Shown: positions 8,377-17,150, counted from the first letter of the stretch. The stretch: 42,246 nt of DNA from Deltaproteobacteria bacterium (GCA_026995935.1 JALWNK010000046.1:1-42246); one strand, 5' to 3'. Made by a program: numbers and translations. The notes: a model not told the origin generated them from the letters alone.

Positions 8377-9477
8377 CTAATACCTGAAGTACCTTTCAGG
8401 AAGGTGATTGGCCAGGTAGTAAACAGTCTTATTAAGGCACTGCCTGATGGCGAATTCCATGGGCGTTTTTCTGTAGCTTTCAAGGCTGCCAGCCATATTG
8501 CCCCTTGCTCCCCCAAAGAGGGTGGCCTTGTTAGCCTTGCCAATGCCCTTTATCTTGTTTGAAAGTATGACCTGCCCAGTTTTAGCATCAGTAACACGTA
8601 CATCAAGGGCGATATGGGCCGTTCTCAAATCGTATCCCGTGGCGACCGTTGGGCTTTTTGATATCAAAACAGCAAGCATGGCAAAGGCCTCTGTATTTAT
8701 GTGTGTCATTTCGAATTCAGAAACGGTCCCCGAAATGATGAGGTCAGGTGTTTGCGGGTTTGTTCCCGGCACATCTTCAATCACGGTAAAGTAGCCGCTG
8801 TCGAAGAGCTGTGTTTCAAGCATCTCCTTCATTCCCTCTCCAACAAAGTTCTTTGCCTTTTCCGCAGTCACCGACAGCTCTCCTACCTTTATGAGGGCCT
8901 TGGCGGGGCCCGGCCTGTTGGAGGCCTGTACAAGTTTGCCCTCCGAGGAAAAGTATGCTGTCTTGTCCACACGGCCAGAGGGGCCGCCAACCTCCCTGTT
9001 TTGTTCCTTAAAGCCCGGGGCAAGTGCAATGGACGGTGCCTGATTCACTGCGTTTATCCGTTCCTTGAATCTCTTCAGGAACTTTCTCGTCATAAAGGGC
9101 AGGTCAGTGGTAAAGGCGATCTCAGGGCCAGCGATGGCCCTGGCATTTACAGCAAGCCCCCCGTCCTGGGAGCGGTTCAACCTGACTTCCATAAAGTAGG
9201 TCATGTAGTCAAGGCTGAGGAAATCCTTCTCCTTTTTTTCCGCAAATATGTACCCCTTTAATGGGTCCTGCTTCTTGATGCCGTATCCCAGTTCCTCAAG
9301 TACGAGCCCGGCCATCTTCACCGCCCTTGCCATGGGTATTCCAGTGCTGGAAGAAGGCGGGATCAAGGTGCTTTTGGAGCTGCTCATGCCTGCGCAGGCC
9401 GAAAGCAGTATAAGGATACATCCAATAGTGACAATCGGTTTCATACAGGTTCTAACTGACGGCTCTTTGAGTTTCAT
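8377..9477 (-). CDS. CsgG-family outer-membrane lipoprotein with extra N-terminal domain
   Basis: 366 residues. The leader ends in lipobox LSAC with Cys28, followed by a Ser/Pro linker. Residues 46-145 form a separate alpha/beta domain (MARAVKMAGLVLEELGYGIK and following) that I do not recognise. Residues 195 to the end match the CsgG family: VGELSVTAEKAKNFVGEGMK, GYFTVIE, LIISGTVSEFE, a glycine-rich turn, and the closing MEFAIRQCLNKTVYYLA helix. CsgG proper forms the outer-membrane pore for curli subunits, but many CsgG-like lipoproteins have other cell-envelope roles. AAGGAG lies 6-7 nt before the ATG. It starts 18 bp after the stop of the preceding CsgG-like gene, so the two are co-transcribed and clearly related in sequence. 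Confidence 0.88.
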   Translation of the reverse strand: MKLKEPSVRTCMKPIVTIGCILILLSACAGMSSSKSTLIPPSSSTGIPMARAVKMAGLVLEELGYGIKKQDPLKGYIFAEKKEKDFLSLDYMTYFMEVRLNRSQDGGLAVNARAIAGPEIAFTTDLPFMTRKFLKRFKERINAVNQAPSIALAPGFKEQNREVGGPSGRVDKTAYFSSEGKLVQASNRPGPAKALIKVGELSVTAEKAKNFVGEGMKEMLETQLFDSGYFTVIEDVPGTNPQTPDLIISGTVSEFEMTHINTEAFAMLAVLISKSPTVATGYDLRTAHIALDVRVTDAKTGQVILSNKIKGIGKANKATLFGGARGNMAGSLESYRKTPMEFAIRQCLNKTVYYLANHLPERYFRY

Positions 9478-9495
9478 GCCTTTCTCCTTTTTATC

Positions 9496-10242
9496 TCACC
9501 GGGAGGTGAAATATTCCAGTGGAATGGAGTTGCACAGATATATGACCGCCCTGTAGATACAGTCCCTTATGGCAAGCTCCATGGGCGTATTCTTGTAAGC
9601 GGCAAGGCTTACCGGCATTGTGGTTGTTCCACCAAAGAGCCTTGTGGCAAGATCTGCTGAAAACGAGGCTGCCGAACCGGCAAGGCGCCTTGCAGCCACT
9701 ATCCTGCCCGTTGCCGTATCAACAACGCGGACATCTATGGCCATGTGTGCGTTCTTACCCATGGCTCCACCTGTAACGGGCACTCCGGGCATGGCTGCCA
9801 TGATTCCCATTCCCCCTGTATTGGCCTCGAATTCAGTTACCGCTCCGTAAACCAGCAGCCTGGCCACTTCCATTTGCCTGCCAAGCCTCGGGGAGCCGGG
9901 CTTAGCCATTTTTGAATAACTGAGTGACTGTTCGGCAGCCAGGCCCTTCATGTCCATGCGGTCCAGGGTATTGAACCGTCTCGATTCAAAGAGGGCAGTC
10001 TCAAGCATTTCCCTAAGGCCGTCTCCGATGTAGGAAGATGCGCCCCTGGCCTTGACGCGGAAATCTCCAACGGCCACATTTGCCCTTGGCCCGTTATAGC
10101 TCATGTCAAGGTATCTTTGGGGTTCCTGGCGGGGAGTAAAGCTCGTCATGTAATTCTGGCTGGCACATCCGGTCCAGAGGGGAAAGGTCAAACATACAAG
10201 CATAAGCAGGCAGAATCGCCCTTTTCTGTTTTCCCTGTTCAT
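9496..10242 (-). CDS. CsgG-family outer-membrane lipoprotein
   Basis: 248 residues with lipobox WTGC (Cys26) after a hydrophobic leader. The CsgG-like domain covers residues about 55-245: VAVGDFRVKARGASSYIGDG, LETALFESRRFNTL, LLVYGAVTEFE, HMAIDVRVVDTATGRIV and the final MELAIRDCIYRAVIYLC helix, closely parallel to the neighbouring copy. It lacks the extra N-terminal domain of that copy. The ATG at 10242 overlaps the previous stop in an ATGA arrangement and has GGAGG upstream; a longer frame to 10497 only reads the preceding gene in another frame. The paired CsgG-like lipoproteins could form a hetero-oligomer, which is inference. Confidence 0.88.
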   Translation of the reverse strand: MNRENRKGRFCLLMLVCLTFPLWTGCASQNYMTSFTPRQEPQRYLDMSYNGPRANVAVGDFRVKARGASSYIGDGLREMLETALFESRRFNTLDRMDMKGLAAEQSLSYSKMAKPGSPRLGRQMEVARLLVYGAVTEFEANTGGMGIMAAMPGVPVTGGAMGKNAHMAIDVRVVDTATGRIVAARRLAGSAASFSADLATRLFGGTTTMPVSLAAYKNTPMELAIRDCIYRAVIYLCNSIPLEYFTSR

Positions 10243-10745
10243 CTTTTGTGTCCTCCTCGGTTTTCCCGGTAGTGGTGTAAGTGGCGGTGGTCCAAGGGAT
10301 ATGGTTGCCAGGGCAGCCAGGGGGCCGGGCCGGAAATTCCCCAGCAGGCAGGGCCGTAGGGATAGGGCAGATAGGGCAGCCATGGGGACGCAGGGGGTAA
10401 AAAACAGGACGGAGGCGGGGGAATGGGAGGAGGCGGTGGAAGGGGGTTGTTTTCCGGGTCTTGGAGCCACTTTTCGGTAAGCCCGAGATGGAGCCACTGC
10501 CTGTAGGCCGAGTAGTAGTCAGAAAGCAGCCGGGCCCTGACTGCCCAGTAATCATAATAGCGGTAGCTCATCTCCTGCTGGCTCCTTTCCCTCTCCTTTT
10601 CAGACCATAGGTAGAGGGCCCTGAAGGGGTCATGCTGTTCAGCCTGTTTTTTATCCTTTGAGGCACAAGAGGCAGCAGGCGGCAAAGAAAAAAGGGCTGC
10701 GAGCACCAGAAGATAAGCTACCTGTTTCAGTTTACGGTTTTTCAT
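10239..10745 (-). CDS. Small proline/tryptophan-rich exported lipoprotein
   Basis: 168 residues, no family recognised. A basic start and hydrophobic segment (YLLVLAALFSL) end in AASC, a plausible lipobox with Cys27. The next ~70 residues are charged and Tyr/Trp-rich (SYRYYDYWAVRARLLSDYY). Then follow runs of prolines and a Pro/Trp/Tyr-rich tail with His/Arg at the end. AAGGTGA lies just upstream of the ATG. It is the first gene of the four-gene minus-strand operon and overlaps the next start by 4 bp. It may be an accessory factor of the CsgG-like pair, since curli systems also carry small accessory proteins, but there is no sequence similarity to support a specific role. Confidence 0.72.
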   Translation of the reverse strand: MKNRKLKQVAYLLVLAALFSLPPAASCASKDKKQAEQHDPFRALYLWSEKERERSQQEMSYRYYDYWAVRARLLSDYYSAYRQWLHLGLTEKWLQDPENNPLPPPPPIPPPPSCFLPPASPWLPYLPYPYGPACWGISGPAPWLPWQPYPLDHRHLHHYRENRGGHKR

Positions 10746-10959
10746 TTTTTATCACCTTTTTTGTTCAAAAATTCCTTGACGGCTTTACAAAGTTCTTCCG
10801 CGCTCTCGAAGTGTTTCGAAAAACCAGTGTAAACATGCCTCAGAACCCCTGTTAGGCTGTTGTTCGTTTGCCCTTTATTTCTGAAGATGTGTAGGATGAA
10901 AGTCTCTTTTTTCCTCACAGATATTCCCCGGTGGCCCCCCTAAGTCCATGTGATGCCAA

Positions 10960-10993
10960 AGTATAGCTCCGCTTACTGACAAAAAACTGACAA
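10960..10993 (-). promoter_or_regulatory. Putative SARP-type operator and promoter of the CsgG-like operon
   Basis: Read on the minus strand, two identical heptamers TTGTCAG (10993-10987 and 10982-10976) are separated by TTTT, giving an 11-bp period. After 10 further bases comes TATACT (10965-10960), a good -10 box. No correctly spaced -35 box exists. SARP/BTAD regulators of actinomycetes bind heptamer direct repeats of 11-bp period close upstream of the -10 element and substitute for the -35 box, so this is a natural target for the BTAD protein encoded at 11193. The heptamer identity is seen directly; binding is inferred. Confidence 0.5.
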
Positions 10994-11053
10994 GGATAGC
11001 GATGTATGATAAGTAAGTTGTGAAGTTAGGCTTATGCTTGCTGGAAACCAGTA

Positions 11054-11082
11054 TTTTCAGAGGTTTTCAGGGATATTTTCAG
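11054..11082 (+). repeat. Three TTTTCAG direct repeats, putative autoregulatory operator
   Basis: TTTTCAG occurs at 11054-11060, 11064-11070 and 11076-11082, start-to-start spacing 10 and 12 bp, about one helical turn. It differs by one base from the TTGTCAG heptamers facing the divergent operon, and it points towards the regulator gene at 11193. No convincing -10 box was identified after it. Confidence 0.4.
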
Positions 11083-11192
11083 TTTTTTTCGGCAGATGCT
11101 ACAGGACAGGCTTGACATAGGCGGCATATGGATTCACTCGTAAAAGTCAGCGCTGTAAGTAATATGGAAATTCAGGCTCCCATGGCATATTG

Positions 11193-14100
11193 ATGGCGTC
11201 TTCAACTGCAAATATTAATGAATCAGAAGCTGGCATCCGTCTTTGTGAAATCGCCAGGGACGGGCTTTTGACTAGGATCACACCTCTTTTTCGTCCAGGC
11301 TCTGTCTTGCTGGTGAGCGGAGAGGCGGGGGCAGGAAAAAGCGTATTTGTAAGGCAGCTAATGGAGAGGTGCGCTTACAACTTTTCAGTGTTGGACATGA
11401 GGGGCCTAGGGCCTGATGAAGCCACCTTGGTAAGGGTGCTGATTTCAGTTTGGGCCAGGCTTTGGCCCGACGTGATAAGGGAATCGGTATTTGAAAAGAA
11501 GGTACGTGCGACCGCTTCTCCATGGGTGGTCATGGAGCAGATGCTGGACGAAATGGTCATAAAGGGGTCTGCTCCGGGCGTCATGGTGGTAGAAGGCTGC
11601 GAAGTTCTAAAGGACAGGCCTGGCTGGAGTGACATAGTTACAATGATACTGGAAAGGTTTCCGTCCTTTGCATCCGTGGTGCTTGTATCGAGAGACAGGC
11701 TTGATCTTGCGCCGATTCCGGCCCTGCGCCTTGAAGGAAGGATAGTTGAGGTGGAAAGCTGTGATCTCCACTTTGATGAAGACGAGGCAATAGAATATCT
11801 GCTCACCAATGTGCCTGCTCTTGAAAAGGGTGCCGCACGGAGGATTTATGAAAAAGTGGCAGGCTGGCCCGCTGGCCTTTCCCTTGTTTGCATGAACATG
11901 AAGAAAAGGCCCGCCGGTATGGATTCAGGCCGTTTTTCATCAAAAGAGATTTTCTCATACCTTCAACATGAGATCTTCTCGGGCCTGGATCAGGAACTGC
12001 GCAGGGTTCTTTGTGTTGCAGCCTGCATTCAACCCTTTGACATGGTTCTTCTCGGCCGCTTTTTGCCTGCCATGGAGCTTGATGGGGCGGGCGATTTCCT
12101 TGAACACAGCACCTTTGTGGAGAGGGATGATGGAGGGGAGGGGAAGAGGTGGTTTCGGTTCTCCAGCCTCTTTAGTGATTTTTTGCGTGAAAAGGCGATT
12201 CATATCCTGGGACAAGGTGAATACGACAGGATACACAGGGACGCAGCCGTATTTTTTGAGAAACGCGGGGAGATTGACCGTGCCCTGTACCATTTCGCCG
12301 CCTTAAGGAGTTGGAACCAGGTGACCCGGCTTGTCTTGTCAATACATGAAGACTGGATAGAAAAAGGCAGGTTCGAGGAGCTGTCTTCATGGATTGAAAT
12401 GATACCCCAGCCGGTGCTTGAGAAACATCCCGTACTGTTCACGGTATGGGGCCTTGTAAACCTGTATCTTGGCAATTTAGAAGACGCCCAGGACTGTTTT
12501 TCATTGGCCCTTAAATATCTCGGCCCCAGGGAAACGCAAAGGTTTAAGGCGGGCAGCAAGTTGTGCGAGATACTTCTTCTTGCTGGGGAGCCTGAAAAGG
12601 CCGAGGAGCTTGCAAGACGGCTTGTGTCCGAGTCGGGCTTTTTCAGCCGCTACAAGGCGGAGGCCATGCTTTTTCACGCAATTGCCCTTCACCAGATGTG
12701 CCGTTTCCGGGAATGCGGCAGAAGGTGGCGACAGGTAGAGGCCATTGCCACATCCAGGATATTGCCCATAGACCAGGCCACCCGGTGTTATCTGATTACC
12801 CCAAAGGCCGTGTTTTACAATCTTGAAAGGGGAGAATTTGAAGAAAGCGAGCACATTCTCGACTATTCCATAGCCGTATTCAGGAAAAAGGACCCAGAGA
12901 AGCGGCTGAGCTGGGCACTTCTGTTCAAGGGGGTGCTAAAGCTGGAGCAACTGCAGTTTGATAAGGCGCTGTCCTGGTTCAGGGAGGCGGAAAATGTGAG
13001 CAGCTCCCAGAACAGATCTGTCCACGCGCTAGCCACAGCCTTTATGGCTTTTGTATTAGCCCAATCAGGGCGGCTGGATGAGGCGGGAAGATGGCTTAAA
13101 AGGGCTGAGCAGATGGCGGGGAGGGACTTGACCTTGTGGGTGGAGGTCCTGAATGCAATTACCATGGCCTTTTTATGCCATACCGCTCTAGATAAAGGGA
13201 GTGCCCTGCGAAAGGCCTGGAACCTGTCGATTCGCCGCAGGATGATCATGCTTCAGTCGTTTGTGGCATATACGGCGTTTCAAATGCGAAGGATTCTATC
13301 GGATGTCTCCCTTGTGAAGGATTACCTCAGAAAGGTGGTTGCCACCTCCAGAAGGTGGAAGGTATCTCACCGGGAAGCCAGGGCCCGGCTTTACTTACTG
13401 TGGTTGAGGCTGGAGGCTGGTGATGATTGTGAAGCTCAACCGCTTTCAGGGGCAATGAAGCTAATAGCTGAAAAGGGCCTCGGTTTTCTGCTTGTTGAAG
13501 ATTCAACAATAGACGGGCTTAGGATTGCCGAAAAGGCCATGAAGGCGGGTTTCCAACAGGATTTTCTCCTGGATCTGTGGGCGGCCTGGGGAAACCATGG
13601 CAGCCGAAAACTGCTTGGGATGTTCAGTGAAAGCCCGGACAACCTGAAGCTGGGAATATGTAATGTGTGGCTCAAGACTGGTTTCAGGGCTGCTGCTTCC
13701 CTTGTTTCACAACAGGCCAAAAGGATTGAGAACCCTCAAACTTCAAAAAGACTCGAAAAGATGGCGAGATTGCTTTCGGATCTTTCGCCAGAGCCGCTTC
13801 ACATCAGACTTTTAGGCAGTTTTCAGGTAAGACGTGGAGAAGCTTTGATAGATGAGCGGGCGTGGAAACGCCAGAAGGCCAAGGAGCTGTTTAAGTTCCT
13901 TTCTCTCAATGCCGGGGTGACCTTTACCCAGGACCAGCTGATGGAGCTCTTTTGGCCGGATAGCGTGGCGTCAAAGGCGAAATCAAATCTGTGGAGCACC
14001 ATAAGTGCAGTGCGTACGGCCCTGGAGCCATTCCTTTCCCCCAAGGCCCGTTCCAGCTATATTGTTGTGAGAAACAAGACCTATACCCTTTCTCTGCCAG

Positions 14101-14570
14101 AGGAGTCCACCTTGGACATTCGACTTTTTGAGCAAAGCGCAGAGGAAGGATTCAAGTACCTGAAATCTGGAGATGTGGCCAGGGCCTTTTTGTGTTTTCA
14201 AAAGGCCTCTGACATCTACAGGGAGGACCTGCTTGTGGAAGACCTCTATGCGGACTGGTGCGCCGAGGAGAGGGAAAGGCTCAGGTTGCTGCTTGCAAGG
14301 GTTTTTCGGGGTATGGGCACCATTTATCTCGAAAGGAGAGATTATGAGGGCGCACTTCGTGTTAACGAACGCCTGATCGGTATTGATTCCTGGGACGAAG
14401 AGGCCTACCTTCACCTTATGGAATGTTACGTACTCCTTGGACAGGAGACAAAGGCCCTGGATGTATTCAAAAAGTGTCAGGCTGTTTTGAAAACGGAGCT
14501 TGATATCGAGCCCGATGAGAGGCTGTGGGCCCATTATCGCAGGATAACCAAACGCAGGGCAGCCTTGTAG
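11193..14570 (+). CDS. Giant MalT/SARP-like transcriptional regulator (ATPase, helical repeats, BTAD)
   Basis: About 1125 residues. The Walker A motif GEAGAGKS is at residues 43-50. The Walker B region reads VMVVEGCEVL, where the usual Asp-Asp is replaced, so hydrolysis may be altered. STAND-type winged-helix sequences follow (FSYLQHEIFSGLDQELRRVL), then TPR-like helical pairs over residues about 360-700. From about 868 the C terminus is a SARP-like winged helix (LLGSFQVRRGEALIDERAWK, then LMELFWPD and SNLWSTISAVRTAL) and a bacterial transcriptional activation domain ending in ELDIEPDERLWAHYRRI. STAND regulators of this shape switch on ligand and ATP binding. A stop codon at 11160-11162 limits the start to TTG 11190 or ATG 11193, and no good ribosome-binding site is seen. 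It is divergent from the CsgG-like operon and probably regulates it. Confidence 0.9.
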   Translation: MASSTANINESEAGIRLCEIARDGLLTRITPLFRPGSVLLVSGEAGAGKSVFVRQLMERCAYNFSVLDMRGLGPDEATLVRVLISVWARLWPDVIRESVFEKKVRATASPWVVMEQMLDEMVIKGSAPGVMVVEGCEVLKDRPGWSDIVTMILERFPSFASVVLVSRDRLDLAPIPALRLEGRIVEVESCDLHFDEDEAIEYLLTNVPALEKGAARRIYEKVAGWPAGLSLVCMNMKKRPAGMDSGRFSSKEIFSYLQHEIFSGLDQELRRVLCVAACIQPFDMVLLGRFLPAMELDGAGDFLEHSTFVERDDGGEGKRWFRFSSLFSDFLREKAIHILGQGEYDRIHRDAAVFFEKRGEIDRALYHFAALRSWNQVTRLVLSIHEDWIEKGRFEELSSWIEMIPQPVLEKHPVLFTVWGLVNLYLGNLEDAQDCFSLALKYLGPRETQRFKAGSKLCEILLLAGEPEKAEELARRLVSESGFFSRYKAEAMLFHAIALHQMCRFRECGRRWRQVEAIATSRILPIDQATRCYLITPKAVFYNLERGEFEESEHILDYSIAVFRKKDPEKRLSWALLFKGVLKLEQLQFDKALSWFREAENVSSSQNRSVHALATAFMAFVLAQSGRLDEAGRWLKRAEQMAGRDLTLWVEVLNAITMAFLCHTALDKGSALRKAWNLSIRRRMIMLQSFVAYTAFQMRRILSDVSLVKDYLRKVVATSRRWKVSHREARARLYLLWLRLEAGDDCEAQPLSGAMKLIAEKGLGFLLVEDSTIDGLRIAEKAMKAGFQQDFLLDLWAAWGNHGSRKLLGMFSESPDNLKLGICNVWLKTGFRAAASLVSQQAKRIENPQTSKRLEKMARLLSDLSPEPLHIRLLGSFQVRRGEALIDERAWKRQKAKELFKFLSLNAGVTFTQDQLMELFWPDSVASKAKSNLWSTISAVRTALEPFLSPKARSSYIVVRNKTYTLSLPEESTLDIRLFEQSAEEGFKYLKSGDVARAFLCFQKASDIYREDLLVEDLYADWCAEERERLRLLLARVFRGMGTIYLERRDYEGALRVNERLIGIDSWDEEAYLHLMECYVLLGQETKALDVFKKCQAVLKTELDIEPDERLWAHYRRITKRRAAL

Positions 14571-14648
14571 CCGCTTGTAGAATAAGGGTTGTAAACAAAA
14601 TAAGCCTTGATTGACTCCATGCCCTGCTTGCCGTTAAATTGAAAACCC

Positions 14649-16214
14649 ATGAGAGAAAACAAATTTCCCCTAAAGGGGCGTGGAAACCTCTCCGTTCTTC
14701 TTTCTGCAGGGGCCCTTCTGGTTGGCTTTCTCCTGATTTTTGCAGGGCTTAATACCTACAAGTATCTTACCACAAGAGATGAGTACTCCTCAAAGGCCCT
14801 GTTCAAAATTGCCAAGGCAGAGCTTGACCACATAGATGCCTTTTTTGAAAGGGTCTCCAAGCAACTTGAGATAGTTAAGGACCTGGGTGAAAATGGGGTC
14901 CTTGAAAAGTCAAACATCAAAGGCCTTAACAAAAAGTTTATTCCCTTGCTCAAGAATCAGAGGGTATTTGGCGGGGTCATCCTGGCTGATGAGACAGGGT
15001 GGGAGTATTTTCTCTACAGAGACGGAGAATTTTGGATCACCAGGATAACAAGGCGCGTGAACCAGGGCAGCCTCATGGAGTTTACAAGGTGGAAGGCACC
15101 TGACAAGCCCGTGTCCAAGTGGAAAAAGAGTTCGATTTATGATCCAAGAAAGCGCCCATGGTTTACAAAAGATGCGGGGAAGGTGCACTGGTCGGCCCTC
15201 TACACCTTCTTTCAGTCCGGTGAGCCCGGAATTACCGCCTCCATCTCCTGGAAAACTAAGGAGAAACCGCCTGTTACCATGGTCTTTGCCATGGACATCC
15301 CATCCTCCCGGATAAAAGACCTCCTTGATATGAGAAGGCACAAAATGGAGGGGCTGCCCTTTCTCCTTGACGCCTCGTCAAATAAAATTATTGCCGGTAA
15401 GGCAGCAGGGTTTGAAGAAGACGAGACGCTTCTAAAGAGGCTTGTAGGGAAGTGGGAGGACAAGGGCAAACTCCAAAACGAGCCGGTATCAGTGGAAAAC
15501 GATTCACACCAGTGGTTCGCAGTGCTTAGCCCTGTAAGTTCCAGCGGTTCCAATTTCTTCCTGGGGGTAGTGGTTCCTGAAAGGGTCGTCATGGCCGATT
15601 TCAAAAAGGCCCTTTTTCGTTTTGATCTAAAGGATGCAGCGGCGGCCGTGGCTGGTGGGCTGTTGCTTGTTTTTCTCTTCTGGCGCTTTGTGGGTTTTGA
15701 CCGGGGAAGTGGCCAGGAAACTGATCCCTTTAACCGCCTCATGGACTACATCAGGTCCGGAGAGGGAGACAGGGTAGAGTTTAAGTCCACTGTTCGAACC
15801 AATCTCAGAAGCGGAAAGCCAGGCAAGGAGATAGAGCTTGCATGGCTAAAGGCACTTGTGGCCTTTTTGAATTCAGAGGGCGGGGTCGTGCTTATTGGTG
15901 TGGATGACACTGGAAGAATAGTGGGTGTAGGGCCGGACAACTTTGAAAACAGTGACAGGTGCCTGCTACATGTAAAGAATCTCATCAATCAGCACATAGG
16001 AGCAGAGTTTTCAAGTTTTATGACCATAACCCTTGTAGAGGTGGATGAAAAAGAGGTGGTGATGATAGAGTGCGCCCCATCAAAAAAGCCCGTATTTTTG
16101 AAGATGGGAAAGAACGAAGAGTTTTATGTGAGAACCGGCCCTTCCTCTGTGAAATTAACCCCCAGCCAGACAATAAGTTACCTCCAGCACAGCGGAAGGC
16201 TTAAGCCGGGCTAA
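14649..16214 (+). CDS. Membrane dCache sensor fused to Schlafen-type AlbA_2 domain
   Basis: 521 residues. Transmembrane segment 1 is at about 14-36 (LSVLLSAGALLVGFLLIFAG). The extracytoplasmic region at about 40-325 resembles a double-Cache ligand-binding domain, including a YDPRKRPWF motif and a late VFAMDI strand. Transmembrane segment 2 is at about 328-350. The cytoplasmic part from about 360 is an AlbA_2/Schlafen divergent AAA-4-type domain: EGDRVEFKSTVR, then ALVAFLNSEGGVVLIGVDDTG, and the ending EFYVRTGPSSVKLTPSQTISYL. dCache domains usually feed histidine kinases, cyclases or chemoreceptors; here the output is a nucleic-acid- or nucleotide-related domain of uncertain role. The gene starts 78 bp after the BTAD regulator on the same strand, so joint expression is likely. 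The ribosome-binding site is weak. Confidence 0.85.
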   Translation: MRENKFPLKGRGNLSVLLSAGALLVGFLLIFAGLNTYKYLTTRDEYSSKALFKIAKAELDHIDAFFERVSKQLEIVKDLGENGVLEKSNIKGLNKKFIPLLKNQRVFGGVILADETGWEYFLYRDGEFWITRITRRVNQGSLMEFTRWKAPDKPVSKWKKSSIYDPRKRPWFTKDAGKVHWSALYTFFQSGEPGITASISWKTKEKPPVTMVFAMDIPSSRIKDLLDMRRHKMEGLPFLLDASSNKIIAGKAAGFEEDETLLKRLVGKWEDKGKLQNEPVSVENDSHQWFAVLSPVSSSGSNFFLGVVVPERVVMADFKKALFRFDLKDAAAAVAGGLLLVFLFWRFVGFDRGSGQETDPFNRLMDYIRSGEGDRVEFKSTVRTNLRSGKPGKEIELAWLKALVAFLNSEGGVVLIGVDDTGRIVGVGPDNFENSDRCLLHVKNLINQHIGAEFSSFMTITLVEVDEKEVVMIECAPSKKPVFLKMGKNEEFYVRTGPSSVKLTPSQTISYLQHSGRLKPG

Positions 16215-16271
16215 CTCGCCCAAAAAACTTTAAGGCCCTGAATATCTGGAGACAAAGCCCCCGTGCCCCTT

Positions 16272-17150
16272 TCAGGGACAGTTTATGGCATCCTTAGACT
16301 GGCGTTTGTCAACAAGCATGAAGCAGGTCCTGACGGTGCTTACAACCTTTACGAGACCCTTTTCATCAGCCAAAGAGGCAACTTTTGTGCGAACTTCCTT
16401 TTTTTCCGCCTCCGTAAGGGGCCTTTTCATCTCAAGTCGCCAAATGAGGTTCTCTGCCTGTTTTTCAGCAGGACGGATCTTCTCCCAGCATCCTGTAAAA
16501 AAAGTGAGACTGGGTGCAAGACCCAGGCTGTACAGGTAGTTGAAGGTTATGGTTATGTCCTGACCCTTCTGGTCCATCTCTCTGCCCAGTATCTTTCTTG
16601 AAAGCTCGGCAAGAAGCCTGTTTCTTCTAACCCCTGCCCATGTGACTATTCCTATGAATCTTTTGGAGGAGGCAACAATTTTCCTTATGTTGGCGCTATC
16701 CCTCAAAAGCGGGGTCATGGAGCAGAAGACCAGGTCAAAATCCTCTTCTGGGACAAAACCCTGCCAGTCTTCATTTACTATCTCTATGTTTGAAAGGCTG
16801 AAGCGCCTGCATTTTTCTTCGAGTTTTGCAAGCATGCCCCTTGAGATGTCAATGCACGTGACCTTTTTGCAAAAGGGCGCCATTCTGACTGCATAGGTCC
16901 CTGTTCCGCAGGCCACGTCTGCAACAACATTTTCCTTGTCTAAGGCGGTTTTTTGTTGCAAGATATTGATGATTTCTGTGACTTGGGATTGATAATCTTT
17001 GCACTTTTCCAGGTCATCATAAGTGGCAGCGGCCTTGTCCCATGTCTCCGGTTTTAGGCATTTTTTGTTTATGGAATCGTCACACCTGGTCTTTGACAGT
17101 CTTTCCCAGAATTCAGGGGTTTCAGGATTGATGTTTTGCAAGGCAGCCAC
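16272..17150 (-). CDS. Class I SAM-dependent methyltransferase
   Basis: Up to 292 residues. The SAM-binding motif VVADVACGTGTYAVRM lies near residues 75-90, followed by VTCIDISRGMLAKLEEKC (motif II) and DFDLVFCSMTPLL (motif IV), as in the Methyltransf_11/25 group. The substrate cannot be deduced. The frame begins at a GTG (17150), but GAGG lies directly against it. A TTG at 17141 has better spacing from that site, so the true start may be nine bases later. The start lies only 25 bp from the divergent fmdE-like gene, too close for two separate promoters, so at least one promoter must reach into the other gene. No terminator was seen between it and the convergent gene ending at 16214. Confidence 0.8.
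   Translation of the reverse strand: MAALQNINPETPEFWERLSKTRCDDSINKKCLKPETWDKAAATYDDLEKCKDYQSQVTEIINILQQKTALDKENVVADVACGTGTYAVRMAPFCKKVTCIDISRGMLAKLEEKCRRFSLSNIEIVNEDWQGFVPEEDFDLVFCSMTPLLRDSANIRKIVASSKRFIGIVTWAGVRRNRLLAELSRKILGREMDQKGQDITITFNYLYSLGLAPSLTFFTGCWEKIRPAEKQAENLIWRLEMKRPLTEAEKKEVRTKVASLADEKGLVKVVSTVRTCFMLVDKRQSKDAINCP

Larger units (their letters stand above)
10746..11192. other. Divergent intergenic control region, 447 bp
   Basis: Separates the minus-strand CsgG-like operon from the plus-strand BTAD regulator gene. It holds the two repeat sets at 10976-10993 and 11054-11082, a short inverted repeat CTGG-AAA-CCAG at 11041-11051, and no supported gene. The stretch 10746-10950, which would be the operon leader, contains nothing I recognise. 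Confidence 0.55.

Noticed and set aside
11112-11140. TTGACA upstream of the BTAD regulator as -35 box
   Set aside because: At 17 bp distance no -10-like hexamer is present.
16236-16277. CCCTGAA/TTCAGGG inverted repeat between two convergent genes
   Set aside because: The loop is 28 nt with no T-run on either side, and the arm overlaps coding sequence; it is too weak to call a terminator.
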